From: Sebastes aleutianus
Taxonomy: Eukaryota; Chordata; Actinopteri; Perciformes; Sebastidae
NCBI GenBank assembly: GCA_916700875.1
Contig: CAKAKS010000039.1
Span: 13,391,044 to 13,455,043 of the forward strand
Reading direction: 5' to 3'
Length of the DNA stretch: 64,000 bases
Below are positions 1 through 12,700 of this stretch, in pieces. Below the pieces are notes generated by a model. It made no database searches. It was given only the letters and a program-made list of their open reading frames with translations, and had not been told where the DNA came from. Each line of letters starts with the position of its first letter. Positions within the stretch are counted from its first letter, which is position 1. The position numbers and the translations under genes are program-made.

Positions 1-332
1 GTAGAATAGACGTTCAGACGCTCAGCGTAGAATAGACGCTCAGCTCCTCGTCACGCTGCTGCTGTTGCTGTAGTGTAAAAATGTGGCGCTCCCACTTAGT
101 GTGTGTGTGTCCCATGACCTTTTCCATCCCCCCCCCCCCGTCCTCTCTAATCCAGTGAATGTGACCAGAGTTGAGTGAAGGGGGTCAGGGTCTGCCTGGA
201 GGCCCCCTGCCCCCCAGGGCAGCCATAGATTTCAGCTCTGTAGAAATGAGCTCGGGGCTGCTGCGGGGGGGGGGGCCTGTGGGGGTCATGCTGCCTCGTG
301 CTCGCCCCTCCCTCACCCACATGCTCCCCCTC

Positions 333-372
<40 letters not shown>

Positions 373-591
373 CCTGCCTGAGGCTCACCACCACCCCCTC
401 CACCCCCCTAGCAGTCTCAGACAAAGGCAGCACAGTGATGATGGGAGGGGAGCCTGCAGAGAAATCCAACATTTTGGGGGTCGCTTCATCCTCTGACGGG
501 GGGCAATGCACTCTGGGATATGTGAGCTATGTGCTGGCCTGGTGTTCACTGTGTGCATGTCAGGACTCTGTCTGTCACAGCAACATATAAT

Positions 592-645
<54 letters not shown>

Positions 646-720
646 TATAATATAATATAATATAATATTAATATATAAATATAACATAATAATAATAATT
701 AAAATAATAATCATCATCAT

Positions 721-757
<37 letters not shown>

Positions 758-2437
758 TGATAATGACAATAATAATATTGCTGATGATAATGATAATAAT
801 AATAATCATCATAATAATAATAATGATGATGTTGATGATAATAATAATTATCATAATAATAATGATGATGATGATAATAATAATAATAATAACAGTAATA
901 TAAAGCAGCTCAGTCTTTGAAAAGCTTTGCATTCAGTTTCTTAGAGATATAAACCTTCTACCTGCAGTAGCTGATATTTTTGTCCACTTGGAGGCAGAAA
1001 CAAGTTGTGACAGCAGAAATTCCCCAAATACAACCTGACTGAATAAATATGATATCTACAACCAGCTGGTCGGTGCCATTAAAGCACCACAGAAGAAGAA
1101 GAAGAAGAAGAAGAAGAGGTGATTAATCTGTGTTAATGTGAGGCAGCTCCACAACCATCTCATGCGTTCAGCTCTTCATGTCCGTCATCACTGATTCCGT
1201 CGGTGTGTTTCTTCAGCACTAACCCTTCAGTGTTGTCTGTGATCCGCCCTCAGGTGGCTGCAGGCCCGATCAGGCTTCAGATAGCCCCGCCCTCCTCCAC
1301 CGCCGCGGGCCTTCAGTCTGTTATGAATACACGCTCTGTTATCCTCACTGACAACAACTACACATAATAACCTGCTTTACCTTTTCACCTCCTGAGGCAG
1401 TTAGAGTTCAGACTTAAAACCATATTAAAACCTGTTTCACTCCATCAACGTACTCTTAATTATTATTGGTTCAGCTGTAATGAATATTTTTAATCATACC
1501 AGTGTGTATGAAGTGACAGTGTTAAATAACATAACATAACATAATATACCATTACATGATATAACATAATATAGCATAATATAATATAATATAATATAAT
1601 GTAATGTACAATTAAATGTCTTCCTCCGTTTTAGCGATCATGCTTTCAGTCTTTAGGCTACCGCTAACACTGCTATTGATATTACTATTATGTGCTTAAT
1701 AATAAGAGAAATCAGAATAACAGGCAAATAGTAGTACATAAATAATGGTAACAATAAATATTAGTATAATGATATTAGTTATGATCTGAATTTATTGAAA
1801 TAATGGTGATAATACAGCAATTATAAAAAACAAAATAATCTAATAGCGTAACTGTTAACCAAGACATGCCATCGGTTTTATTGTTTGCAATATTATTATA
1901 TGGTTTTTAATGCGTATCGTACATTTCATGTTTTAAACACGATATCATATTATCAATGAACATCAATAAGCTAACATTAGTTTATATTGATTATCTAACA
2001 ATAAGGAACGTTAGCTAGCTCTTATCTGATGTTACAGAAGCAAAAGTTATGTAAAGATGTAACGTTAACTTGAACAGTTGATAATGTGAAAAATGCTTAA
2101 AGGAAAATGTGATATGATAGTACTAGTTTTTAATAATTACCGGAATAAAAAAAATGAATGCAAAGATAAATGAATACATTTTAAAATTAATAGAAATAAA
2201 TACATAAATAGATAAAAGGGGAAATTAAACAGAAGAGTAAATAAATAAAGGAATTAATACAAGATGAATCAATAACGAAGCTAATTTTTAAAAATTGTCA
2301 CATTTGATCAATTAATTAATGACTACATTTATTTTTAATATTATGTTTGCTACATTTAATGACATATTTATTGATTTATTTTTGATTGTGGCAGGTTGTG
2401 TCCTCCATAGCTAACGCTCCTCCGTCTCCTCCCTCAG
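1..2437 (+). other. Intron of TAF4-type gene, with simple repeats
   Basis: No coding exon is recognised here. The stretch lies upstream of the last TAF4-type exon and is probably its final intron. It holds a (CA)n run at about 330-371, a long (ATA/ATG)n tract at about 588-900, a GAA run at 1089-1117, and AT-rich DNA. An ATAAT-type satellite at about 1527-1605 leads into a 1617-2133 segment that recurs at 49965-50494. Apparent open frames at 147-930 are translations of these repeats. Confidence 0.5.
1617..2133. repeat. Dispersed repeat, copy 1 (copy 2 at 49965-50494)
   Basis: Same interior sequence as the foldback element at 49442-50833, in the same orientation. The long terminal inverted repeats are absent here. 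Confidence 0.9.
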
Positions 2438-2596
2438 GTGGCGTCAGGCTCGGCGTCAGGCTCCTCCACGTCGCCGGCTCGCCAGCAGCTCCGTCAGCGG
2501 ATCACACGAGTTAACCTCAGGGACTTCATCTTCTGTCTGGAGCAGGAGCGCTCCACCGCCCGCTCCCTCACACTCTACAAGGCGCTGCTGAAATGA
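2438..2596 (+). CDS. taf4/taf4b: TAF4-family TFIID subunit, last coding exon (partial gene)
   Basis: This is the 3'-terminal coding exon of a TBP-associated factor 4 gene, a core TFIID subunit acting in the nucleus. A pyrimidine-rich acceptor ending CCCTCAG at 2437 is followed by 52 codons and a TGA at 2594-2596. The start is phase 0. The translation opens with a Ser/Gly-rich linker, then reads RQRITRVNLRDFIFCLEQER and ends with LTLYKALLK. That is the conserved extreme C-terminus of the TAF4 family. VNLRD and YKA resemble TAF4, while EQER and the ALLK end resemble TAF4B as I recall them, so the paralogue is not settled by this exon. Linkage to a KCTD1/15 gene and a CHST8/9 gene favours TAF4B. 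The upstream exons are outside the window or unrecognised. A 3' UTR follows, beginning with a GGAGTCCCACC context and a (CTC)n run. Confidence 0.85.
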   Translation: MASGSASGSSTSPARQQLRQRITRVNLRDFIFCLEQERSTARSLTLYKALLK

Positions 2597-2927
2597 GGAG
2601 TCCCACCAGGAGGAGCTCTGGGCCCACTGCAGATCACTAACTGGACTACTCCTCCTCCTCCTCCTCCTCCTCCTCCTCCTTCGGTCCTCAGAGGTGTTTC
2701 ATAGTCACCAGTCAGTTCCTCCTTCAGTCCCTGCAGCATCTTTTAACCTCCAGTTTGTCCTGTTCAACCTCCTACGACTTCAGCTCCTCTGTAGTTCTGG
2801 TTCAGGAGTCTAGTTTCAGACCTCACATCACTCCTCAGCTCCGTGTTAGTTAAAGAGAACTCCACCGGTTTACAGTCCAGATCCCACCAGGGACATTCAG
2901 GTTTGGTTTTATTGGATATTTTTCCTA

Positions 2928-4269
2928 CTCGTAATTATGGATTAAAATATTTAATCACAATTAATTGCAAATTAATCACACATTTTTTATCTGTTCAAAA
3001 TGTACCTTAAAGGGACTGTTTGTAACTTTTAAAGCGTATAAATGTACCGGGTCGGGACACATGCGCGTTCGCGTGTAGCCGCTGCCTCTCCTCCTCTGCC
3101 TGCTCGCCTTCACTCAGACAGCGCGCGCGTTCTCGCTCAGCTCGCTCCACCTCTAGACGTGAACGCGCGCTCACTCCACACTGCAGAAGAGTTAGTTTAG
3201 CTCTGAGAATATCTAGTGAATGTACAGTGGACGTTTGGGCAGAAATAACTGCTGCAGCTCCTCCAGACCAACAGAGGTTTCCTGTGTCTTGTGAAGTGAC
3301 GGGGCTCTGCAGAAACGTTATCGTCTCGTTACCGACCGGGTGCCGGTGTCTCCCTGCTCTCTCCGGCTGCGGGCGGAGAGAGCAGGGAGACACGCTGAAG
3401 AGCCCCGCTGCCTCTCAGCCTGCGCTGAGGTAAGAAAAGCCAACACTAGGACCAGATCTAAATCATGTTCATGGAGAGACCTTCGTCTGGTCAGCTAACA
3501 TTACTGCCAAGCAGCTGAAATATAGAGTGATATTGTGGTTTTAGCTGACGTGTGTCGCCTCACTGTTTTGAGCGATGCTCGTTCATGTCTATTTAGAGCG
3601 AGCAAGCGCGAGCCCGACGCTGACTTTCGTTGATTTCACGGCCACAGGTGTCGCTGTTAACAAGCATTTCTGAAAGTTACAAATAGTCTCTTTAAAGGGA
3701 GATTTGTCAAATATTGAATGCTCTCATCAAAATGGGAGTGGACAAATATGCTTGCTTTATGCTGCTTTATGTATATATTTATTATTGTAAATCAATTAAC
3801 AACACAAAACAATGACAAATATTGTCCAGAAACCCTCGCAGGTACTGCATTTAGCATAAAAAATATGCTCAAATCATTACATGGCAAACGCGGCGTTAAC
3901 GCATCATCACGTTAACTTTGACAGACCTACTTTTTATATTAAATGAACTTTGTTTAATGAATAGAACTCGTCAGTGCTGCCTCCCTTCGTGTTTTTTAAC
4001 CGCAGGGAAGATTTAGTTTTCAAAGGCTAAACGCCAACAAATATGGATTGAATCTGAATATTTCGTTAAATTAAAACATATTGTGAATTTTGAAATGATC
4101 TATTTGGACTATTTTATACTTTTGGACTTTACAACGCTCCGGAGTTATTGGAAATGTTTGGATCACAGTCAGAAACAATCGTATGCAGCTGCCACTGTTA
4201 TACGTTAAAGAAATTAGTGGCGTTAAAATTCATTTTTGTTAATGCGTTATCATGGCGTTAACAGCCCTA
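2928..4269. mobile_element. Non-autonomous DNA element with AGGGCTGT ends, copy 1 (interrupted)
   Basis: The right end reads GGCGTTAACAGCCCT. The body matches, in opposite orientation, the copy at 17584-18541: both share the stretches around ACACATTTTTTATCTG and GGGAGATTTGTCAA, and the CTTTATG region. The left end is divergent, with no clean terminal repeat visible, so the start is approximate. A second element (3011-3691) sits inside it. No transposase is encoded. The TIR type suggests a hAT-like MITE, which is an inference. Confidence 0.65.
3011..3691. mobile_element. TTAA-flanked MITE, copy 1 (nested)
   Basis: The element starts AGGGACTGTTTGTAACTTT and ends in the imperfect inverse AGTTACAAATAGTCTCT. 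It is flanked by TTAA at 3007-3010 and 3692-3695. The uninterrupted copy of the host element at 17584-18541 has a single TTAA at the corresponding place, so this is an insertion with a TTAA target duplication, as in the piggyBac superfamily. A second, diverged copy lies at 59919-60684. The open frames within it are not conserved between copies, so it is treated as non-coding. Confidence 0.75.
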
Positions 4270-4740
4270 ATTTAAACATTGTGACGTGAACGACGTCCAC
4301 CGTTCACTGTTTTAAATTCTGACCACCAACCGTTAATGAGACGCCACTGACGGCGTCATACTGCTGTTAAACACGCCGGTGGAGTTCATCTGTGATAGGA
4401 AACACGTAGGAGTGAATGAGGTGCAGGTGTGAACTAGACTCTGGTGGTGTTTTCCTGATCCTGCTGCTGACGGGATCATTACAGGTGTTTGACTCCAGCG
4501 CTGTACCTGAACAGGTGCCTTCAGAGTCCAACCTGTAGCCCACTCAGGACGCCGCCGAGCCGCCACGTTTTCTGATCACGCTCAGATCGGTCACACATTC
4601 AACCGTTGATTTTTCACTTGAAGCAGAAAATCATGAGTTTTATTATTGAGCATCATGTTGTCAGAGGAACGTGCACCGCGAGGACTGTAACGCCGCGACG
4701 GTCGAATGAACAGCAGTGAAACAGCTGGTGGATGTTTAAA

Positions 4741-4779
4741 TGTGTGTGTGTGTGTGCGTGTGTGTGTGTGTGTGTGTAC
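4741..4779. repeat. (TG)n microsatellite
   Basis: A TG dinucleotide run with single-base interruptions. Confidence 0.9.
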
Positions 4780-4872
4780 GTGTGTAGTTCATCATGCTGA
4801 TGGCGGTTAACTCCTCTTCTCCTTCTTCTTCTTCTCTTCCTCTCTGACAGTCACATGTTCAGATTGATTCAT

Positions 4873-5493
4873 TAGAGCTGCACGATTTAGAAAAAATAAT
4901 CGAATTGAGATTATTTTGACTGATATTGATATGATTTGCGATATTAGAGGGAATGATATCTTTGTGTCGCGGTGCGGCATCGCCCTGTCGGGGTTTATTT
5001 CACAACAATGACCCACTGGCTGAATATTAACCCTTACTTGTACTTATTTCTCATTGAAGCTTTGACGCCCAAAAGCTGGTATTTGGGAAAGCCCTAGTAA
5101 CCGGAGAGGAATGTTGGTTGCCTGGCAACAGTAAACAGTTTAGTAAACACTAAACTCTTCCCTCTAAGGCGTCTTTGTTGAAAGAAGCACGCGGTCGGCG
5201 CGTATTTACAATAATTCAGAGGTGCACGACAGATCGCTGCGACAACTTGTGGAGCCTTCGCTCACCACGCGAAAGCCGTGATGACGTATTTTTCTGTCGT
5301 GCGTACCTTCACTACGGCGACCATAAACCAGGCTTTACTCTGTAGATTATGATCAGTAGGTCAGGACGAAATGCTATTTTGACACATTTCCCCTTTAACA
5401 AATATTGCAATTCCCTCCTCATCCTGCAACTGGAAAATTGCAGTCGGTCATATTGTGATTTTTAATAAAATTCGTATTAATTGTGCAGCCCTA
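4873..5493. mobile_element. hAT-like MITE with TAGAGCTGCACGA ends
   Basis: The left end reads TAGAGCTGCACGATTTAG and the right end TTGTGCAGCCCTA, which are imperfect inverted repeats. ATTCAT flanks both sides (4867-4872 and 5494-5499). The interior has no transposase. The terminal GGCTGCACRAT motif is common in teleost hAT-type non-autonomous elements. The class assignment is by resemblance only. Confidence 0.7.
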
Positions 5494-6792
5494 ATTCATG
5501 TCTGTACAGCAGCTGGCTTGCTTAGCATGAAGACGGGAAGCTCTAAAGCTCACTGATCAACATCACTGCGAGCAAACAGACGCATTTATAAAAACTGCAC
5601 ATAACCTCGTTAAAGAAACAGTGAATTATAGTTTTTACACTTTTATTTTTGTACAGATGAATCAGTGAGCTTTAGCTGCTGGTGTGTTCCCTGCTGTTTC
5701 CAGTCTTTATGCTAAGCTATGCTAAGCAGCTGCTGTCTGTAGCTTCATATTGAGCAAACCGAGAAAGAGAAGAAGAGGATTTCACTAAATGTTAAACTGT
5801 CCCTTTAACCCAGTTTTTAAGTTACCAATCATCACAGGGAGCTGGTTCTCCTACAGACAGTGAACTCACTCAGGCTACGTTCATGAACGCTAACAAACAC
5901 AACATTCCTGCAGTCTCCTCCTCCTCCTCCTCCTCTTCATCCTGCCTGACGTGATTTCACTGTTAGCTCACCGTGCGACTATGAAACCTTCAAATCACAG
6001 TCTGAGAATATCGACCTTGTACTGTTGAACATATTAATTTGTCGAGTAGTTGAATATGCAGTTTGGCTTCACAGTTTGCTGTTGAAAGTTTTTAAGATGA
6101 CGTTTTGGAGAGGGTGTGTGTACATGGAAGGTTTTTAACGCTTTAAATGTCTTTTCCCCTCATACCGGGCATTTGGTTTGTATAGTCTAGAGCTCTAACT
6201 GAGAACTGTATATTCAGTCAGTCTGGGGCCTCAGAGCACCCGGAGAAATATCATCTGTTGGAAGGACACAATTTTTGCGACTATTTATATTTCCTACATT
6301 CTGTATTCAATCCTGACGCATTTCAGGCAATGCAATTTTACAGTTGTTTGTACCTTTGCAAAAAAAATGAAATAAAGAAAATGACAAAGAGTTTTTGTAG
6401 AATTTGATCCTCGCGAGAAGACGTCGTGACTTTTTAATGTTTCTATTAATACATCTGTACAAATGAAAAATAGTGACACCAGCTGACAAATACATTAAAT
6501 ATACAGTTTCAAAAGGGGCAGCTTTATAAAAAGAATTAAATTATCCGCACACGTATAAAAGCGACCATTCACCTGTATACACAGAACAATGTTATTACAA
6601 ATATTTACACGTGGCAGTTTTATGACTTGTTGCTTCATCATCAGGCTCAAAATGAAAACATTCGATCCAAAGTGAAGTCTGCAGAGGTCAAAGGTCGCTT
6701 AAAGTTTGTTTCCAAGTCTTCAGGTCTGAGCTGCTGCTGGAGACGTCTGCTGGATCCAGATGTGAGTTAATAAATGGTGGTGGTGTTGGAGG

Positions 6793-9700
6793 TTAGTCCA
6801 GCGGCTCCTGTTTGATCCGGATCGGTGTGCTGGTGATGGACTGGCTGTGCCGCAGGTCACGACACAATACGTACTCGCTGAACTGGGACGAGTCGACGCC
6901 GCCGCCACAGGACGCCTTCATGATGAAGCCTTTCTGGAACAGACGCTCCAGGACCTGAGGACAGCAGTCAGTCAGTCAGACAGACAGGTGGAGTACAGAT
7001 GTAGTAAAGGTCTAGTGCAGGTGTAGTAAAGGTGTAGTCTCGGTATAGAACAGGTGTAGTCTAGGTGTAATACTGGTGTAGTTTAGGTGTAATAAAGGTG
7101 TAATACAGGTGTAATACAGGTGTAGTCTAGGTATAGTACAGGTGTTGTTTAGGTGTAATAAAGGTGTAATACTGGTGTAGTACAGGTGTAGTTTAGGTGT
7201 AGTACAGGTGTAGTCTAGGTGTAATACTGGTGTAGTCTAGGAGTAATACTGGTGTAGTCTAGGTGTAATACAGGTGTAGCTTAGGTTTAATACTGGTGTA
7301 GTATAGGTGTAATAAAGGTGTAGTTTAGGTGTAATAAAGGTGTAATACAGGTGTAGTCTAGGAGTAATACAGGTTTAGTCTATGTGTAATACAGGTGTAG
7401 CTTAGGTTTAATACTGGTGTAGTATAGGTGTAATAAAGGTGTAGTTTAGGTGTAATAAAGGTGTAATACAGGTGTAGTCTAGGTGTAATACTGGTGTAGT
7501 CTAGGTGTAATACAGGTGTAGTCTAGGTGTAGTCCAGGTGTACTACTGACCTGTACAGAGTTGAGTCTGCAGTATCCGTTGAGGGGGAAGCGGATGACGT
7601 GGGTCGGGTCCTGGTTCCAGCCGGCGTTGACGGAATTACACATGACGTCTCCGGTCTCGGGGAAGATCTCCTCGATCAGGACCTTCTCTCCGCTCAACGC
7701 GATCCTCTCGCCCAGATCCGGCGTGACTCGAACCACCAGACACTCGCAGGGTGGCGCCCGCTGGGCCTCTCGCTCCACCTGCCAGCGATCCAACTCCCGA
7801 ACCATCGGAGTCAGCTGGTAGAACCGGGCCTCCTCGTAGAGCTGAGGGAAGTCCTGTAGGAGGCACAGAGAGGGAGCATTGTTAGAGACCTTTCCTTTCC
7901 TTCTCGTCTCCTTTCCTTCACGTCTCCTTTCTCTCTCTCTCTCTCTTCCTTCTCGTGTCCTTTCACTCTCCTATCTTTTCTCTCTCATTGCCTTTCACTC
8001 TCGTTTCCTTTCCTTCTCGTCTCCTTTCTTTCTCGTCTCCTTTTTTATCTTGTTTCCTTTCTCGCTCCTTAACTTTCTCTCTCATTTCCTTTCCTTCTCG
8101 TTTCCTTTTCGCTCTGGTTTCCTTTCCTTCTCCTCTCCTTCTCGTTTCCTTTCTCTCGTTTCCATTCGCTCATCTCCTTTCTCTCTCGTCTCCTTTTTTC
8201 TCTCCTTTCCTTCCCTTCTCGTTTCCTTTCGCTCTCGTCTCATTTCCTTTTCGCTCTTGTTTCCTTTCCTTCTCCTTTCCTTTTCGCTCGTTTCCTTTCC
8301 TTCTCCTTTCCTTTCTCTCTCCTTACCTTTCTCTCTCTCTCTTCACGTTTCGTATCAAAGCCCCCCCCCCCCCAGACTAGAAGCGAGGGATAGAAAGATG
8401 TGTTTTCTAAAGAGGGGTCGTGTCTGCAGGCGTTTTTAGTCATCGTGAGCAGAATAAGAGAGGCAGCAGTAACGACAGGGAGGGAGATGAGAGGGATGTG
8501 ATATAACCACACACACACTGATTCAGTAAAACACACAGCAGTGTGTGCTGTAAGCCTCTCTGGATGGATCTCTGCAGCCGCCGGCGCTGATTAAAGCGTC
8601 ACAATGTGTTCAAAGACTCGCTGCTGTTGGTTAAAACTCACCAACACTAATAATCATCTGTTTGACCTGAACGTTGAGTTTTTGCATCGCTGCATATCTG
8701 AGACACGACTCATTATTACAGAAGAGGAAGAGTCCTTACGGCAGCAGACTTACAACTCAGTATTACTATTTCTACCACTACATACTAGACTACGACTTTT
8801 TATGAATATTTATAAAATACTTACGCTACGACATTTTATGAATATTTATGAGATACTATACTACGACCGACTTTTTATGAATATTTGTCATACTATACTA
8901 TGGGTTTTTTTCCATGAATTTTTTTTTTTACATATACTATGACTTTTTTCATAAAAAAGTCGAAATACTATGCATTTTTTTTCATAAAATTTTTCGGCAT
9001 ACTATACTACGACTTTTTTGGTGAATTTATTCGACCTATTATACTATGACTTTTCTTCATGGAAGTTTTCGACATACTATACTAAAACTTTTTTTCATAC
9101 ATTTTTTGACATACTATATTACTTTTTTTTTCATGACATTTTTCAACATGCTATACTATGACTTTTAAGTGAAATTTTTTGACATGCTATACTATGAATT
9201 TTTTTGGTGAAATTTTTCAAAATACTATACTAAGACGTTTTTTCATAAATTTTTTCGACATGCTGACTTTCTTTGGTGACATTTTTCGCCATACTATATT
9301 ATAATTTTTTTTTTCATGACATTTTTCGACATACAATATCACAATATATTATAATCGGTTAAAAAAAATTCTAAATTAGTATCCCTACATCACACCGTTT
9401 TTAAATTACCCAAGCAGCTTTTTCTGCCTTCTACCAATATTCGTAAAAAAACGTTGATACAATTTATCTGTGATCGGCTGAAGATAGAGACAGAGAATAT
9501 CGATAAACTGGTCGGGCTCTGTTTACAATCATATTCATCTTTTCTTTGCGACATTTTTCCAGTGAAAGTACCTTGAAGTCTTCAGGCAGCAGCAGTTTGC
9601 AGGTCCGCAGGAAGCTGAGGATGTAGCGGAAGATTTCTCCGTCTCGGTCGATGAAGTAGTGCTGCTTCAGACTGTCCAACACGATGGGCTCAGTGCCGTT

Positions 9701-12700
9701 AAACAGACGACTGATCCTGCACAGAAACAGAGACGAGACACTGACTGTCATAGAGCTCCATTAACTGTTGTTCCTTCATCACCATCAACACACTGGAGTT
9801 ATTCTGACTCAGTCCCACAGCCACCATCCTGCTGACACCAAAGCTGCGTTCACACCAAGAGTGAAGCAAATTTTCTCCTCGCTTTACTGGCGCGAGTTGG
9901 ACCGCCGGTATCTTTTGTGTTCATGCGCTCTAGACGCACCGGAGAGAAGGAGGAGCTTGTCACCATGGATACTAGGCAACAAATTCTCTTTCATCCATTT
10001 CCTCCATCAACCATGGAAGAAATAACCACTGTTGCTGCTTTGTACATGTTGTGGAACTCCCAGATATGTCAGAAAACCAAACGCCGTCGTGTCTGGGTTC
10101 ATAACATCACCCGGCGGCGAGCTGTATTCACATACAGTGACATTGCACTTACTGTATCTAGCAGCCACACGTCACTACTGCGGTATGAACCCAAAAATAA
10201 ACAGATTGTGCTGTGATTTAAATCAATAAACGGATCAAAATGATGCTGAAATAACTACATAATTATTATAATAAAAGTCTGAATTCATGCTTTGTCAGGT
10301 CTGTCCACAAGACGACAAGCAAACAACTTTAAAAATGCTTGTTTTCTGAATGGAGTTTGGATCGATCAGTGCGAAAAGTTTGCTTCGCTCTTGGCATGAA
10401 CACACCATAATACTCACTACAGCACCACATATTGAGTAATCCGCCGCTGAAAATAGTCCCCAAAAAGTCTCTATTTCCTCCTGTTGGTTTGACTAAACTA
10501 CAGTGAGTCCGTAAGAAGTCAGATAATATTTTCTATCGTAGTAACTCTCTGATCATGTGACACGCGGTAAATGTGCCGGCGGTCTTACCTGGACTCGGGG
10601 TATTTGGTGAGCGTCGCCAGGCTGCTGGTGTACATGTGACCCCCCACGTCGATGTGCACAGGGGCGTTGGCCTTGGTGAGCTGGGCAGGTGACGGGATAC
10701 CCTGGGGGGTCATGGGGGACGCAGGTGAGCGGCTCAGAGACATCCTGGACATGCTCCGCCCTTCCTGTGACAGGTAACAACAGGTCAGAACACCCCAACA
10801 CAGTTCACCTCACCTGAGAACACACCTGAGATCACACCTGAGAACACGCCTGAGAACTCACATGAGAACACGCCTGAGAACACACCTGAGAACACGCCTG
10901 AGAACTCACATGAGAACACACATGAGAACACGCCTGAGAACACAACTGAGAACACAACTGAGAACACACCTGAGAACACACCTGAGAACTCACATGAGAA
11001 CAGGCCTGAGAACTCACATGAGAACACACCTGAGAACACGCCTGAGAACTCAACTGAGAACACGTCTGAGAACACACCTGAGAACACACCTGAGAACACG
11101 CCTGAAAACACACATGAGAACACACATGAGAACTCAACTGAGAACACGCCTAAAAACACACATGAGAACACGCCTGAGAACTCAACTGAGAACACGTCTG
11201 AGAACACACCTGAGGACACAACTGAGAACACGCCTGAGGACACACCTGAGAACTCAACTGAGAACACACCTGAGGACACACCTGAGAACACGCCTGAGAA
11301 CGCAACTGAGAACACACCTGAGAACACGCCTGAAAACACACCTGAGAACACACCTGAGAACACGCCTGAAAACACACCTGAGGACACGCCTGAGAACTCA
11401 TATGAGAACACGTCTGAGAACACAACTGAGAACTCATATGAGGACAAGCCTGAGAACTCAACTGAGGACACGCCTGAGAACTCAACTGAGGACACGCCTG
11501 AGAACTCATATGAGAACACGTCTGAGGACACGCCTGAGAACTCATATGAGAACACGTCTGAGAACTCAACTGAGAACACGCCTGAGAACACACCTGAGAA
11601 CACACCTGAGAACTCAACTGAGAACACACCTGAGAGAGTATTCGTACTTATTGTTGAACTAACTAGTAGTTTTACAGTCAGTGAAGCTCAGAGCTGGTGG
11701 ATGATCTTCATGGAGCCTGACTGATGAAACAGAGGGAGGTGATGATGACCTGAGAGGGGGGGTGTGGGGGGGGCAGCTCTGGTTTAATTGCCCCCATCCC
11801 CCCCTCGCTCTGAAAGGTGAACAGGAGGCGGCAGCAGCTTTCAGTGTCTCTGCCCCGCGGCCGGCTCACCGCCTCGGGCCAAACTGACAAACTCTGCTGC
11901 TCCCCTCTCTCTCCGTCTGGAGCTACACAACTCTGCTGCACCAGACTCTGTGTTAAAATCACAGGAAATAACAGACAGCAGGTCTCTGCTGATCACAGCC
12001 TCCACATAGAGAGTCAATCACATAAATAATGATCATCATCTGAACCTAAATCTATAATCAAGAGGTCAGAGGTCACTGAAACTAATCAAAACACAAGACC
12101 TGAAGCTGCAGTCACTCAGTGTGATTGACAGGTCTATATACCTGCTGCTGACACACAGAGATCTGGTGCCCCAATAATCTCACCTGCCTATGTGGGAACA
12201 ACGCCACTGACGCCAGACTCCATTAAAAAATCTGAAGATTTAACGCGGCCTTGCTAATCTGCAAACATTGAGTATTGCCTAACTATATTTTTAATGGTTT
12301 TCTCTTCAGTGTAAGGCCTTCTGGTGAATTCGGCATATTAATCGTCTATGAACTAAAACTTAGTGTCTATATTTCTTTACTTTTTACCACAGAGTCACGT
12401 GGATCCACCGCCCAACGCGGCGTTATTTGAGAGGAAAACATGGCCGGCAAAACAAGCGAGCCCAGCAGGAAAAGTTCACATTTTCGTTAAAAAACGTTGT
12501 GCTACGGAACAATTCATATATGCCGAATTAAACAGTGTTTCATACCATTACAGAAAATATCAACAATTTTTGGTATCTGTATTAAATGAGTGCGCTGATA
12601 CCAATAAGACTTAAAACTGTCATATTTTAAATTACATCTGGTAAAACGAAACCCCGGGGAATGTTATCGGGATTTTTTACATCGTAAACTTGACAACTTT

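Larger units (their letters stand above)
2597..6792. other. 3' UTR / intergenic region with nested transposons
   Basis: This separates the convergent ends of the TAF4-type gene (+) and kctd15 (-). The first part is probably the TAF4-type 3' UTR with a CTC microsatellite at 2650-2679. Most of the rest is transposon-derived: the AGGGCTGT element (2928-4269) with a nested TTAA element, then a TAGAGCTGCACGA element (4873-5493). Fragments of a fish repeat related to the one near 59.0 kb lie at 5640-5815. The kctd15 3' UTR should occupy the right end; an ATTAAA-type poly(A) signal on the minus strand near 6431-6437 is a candidate. No further exon was recognised. Confidence 0.5.

Noticed and set aside
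7879..8439. Phe/Ser/Leu-rich frame resembling a membrane protein
   Set aside because: Pure CTTTCCTTCTCG repeat translation; hydrophobicity is an effect of T/C composition.
10785..11662. Open frames of 280 (minus) and 266 (plus) codons
   Set aside because: Both are translations of the 12-bp minisatellite in a kctd15 intron; no start context, splice sites or homology.
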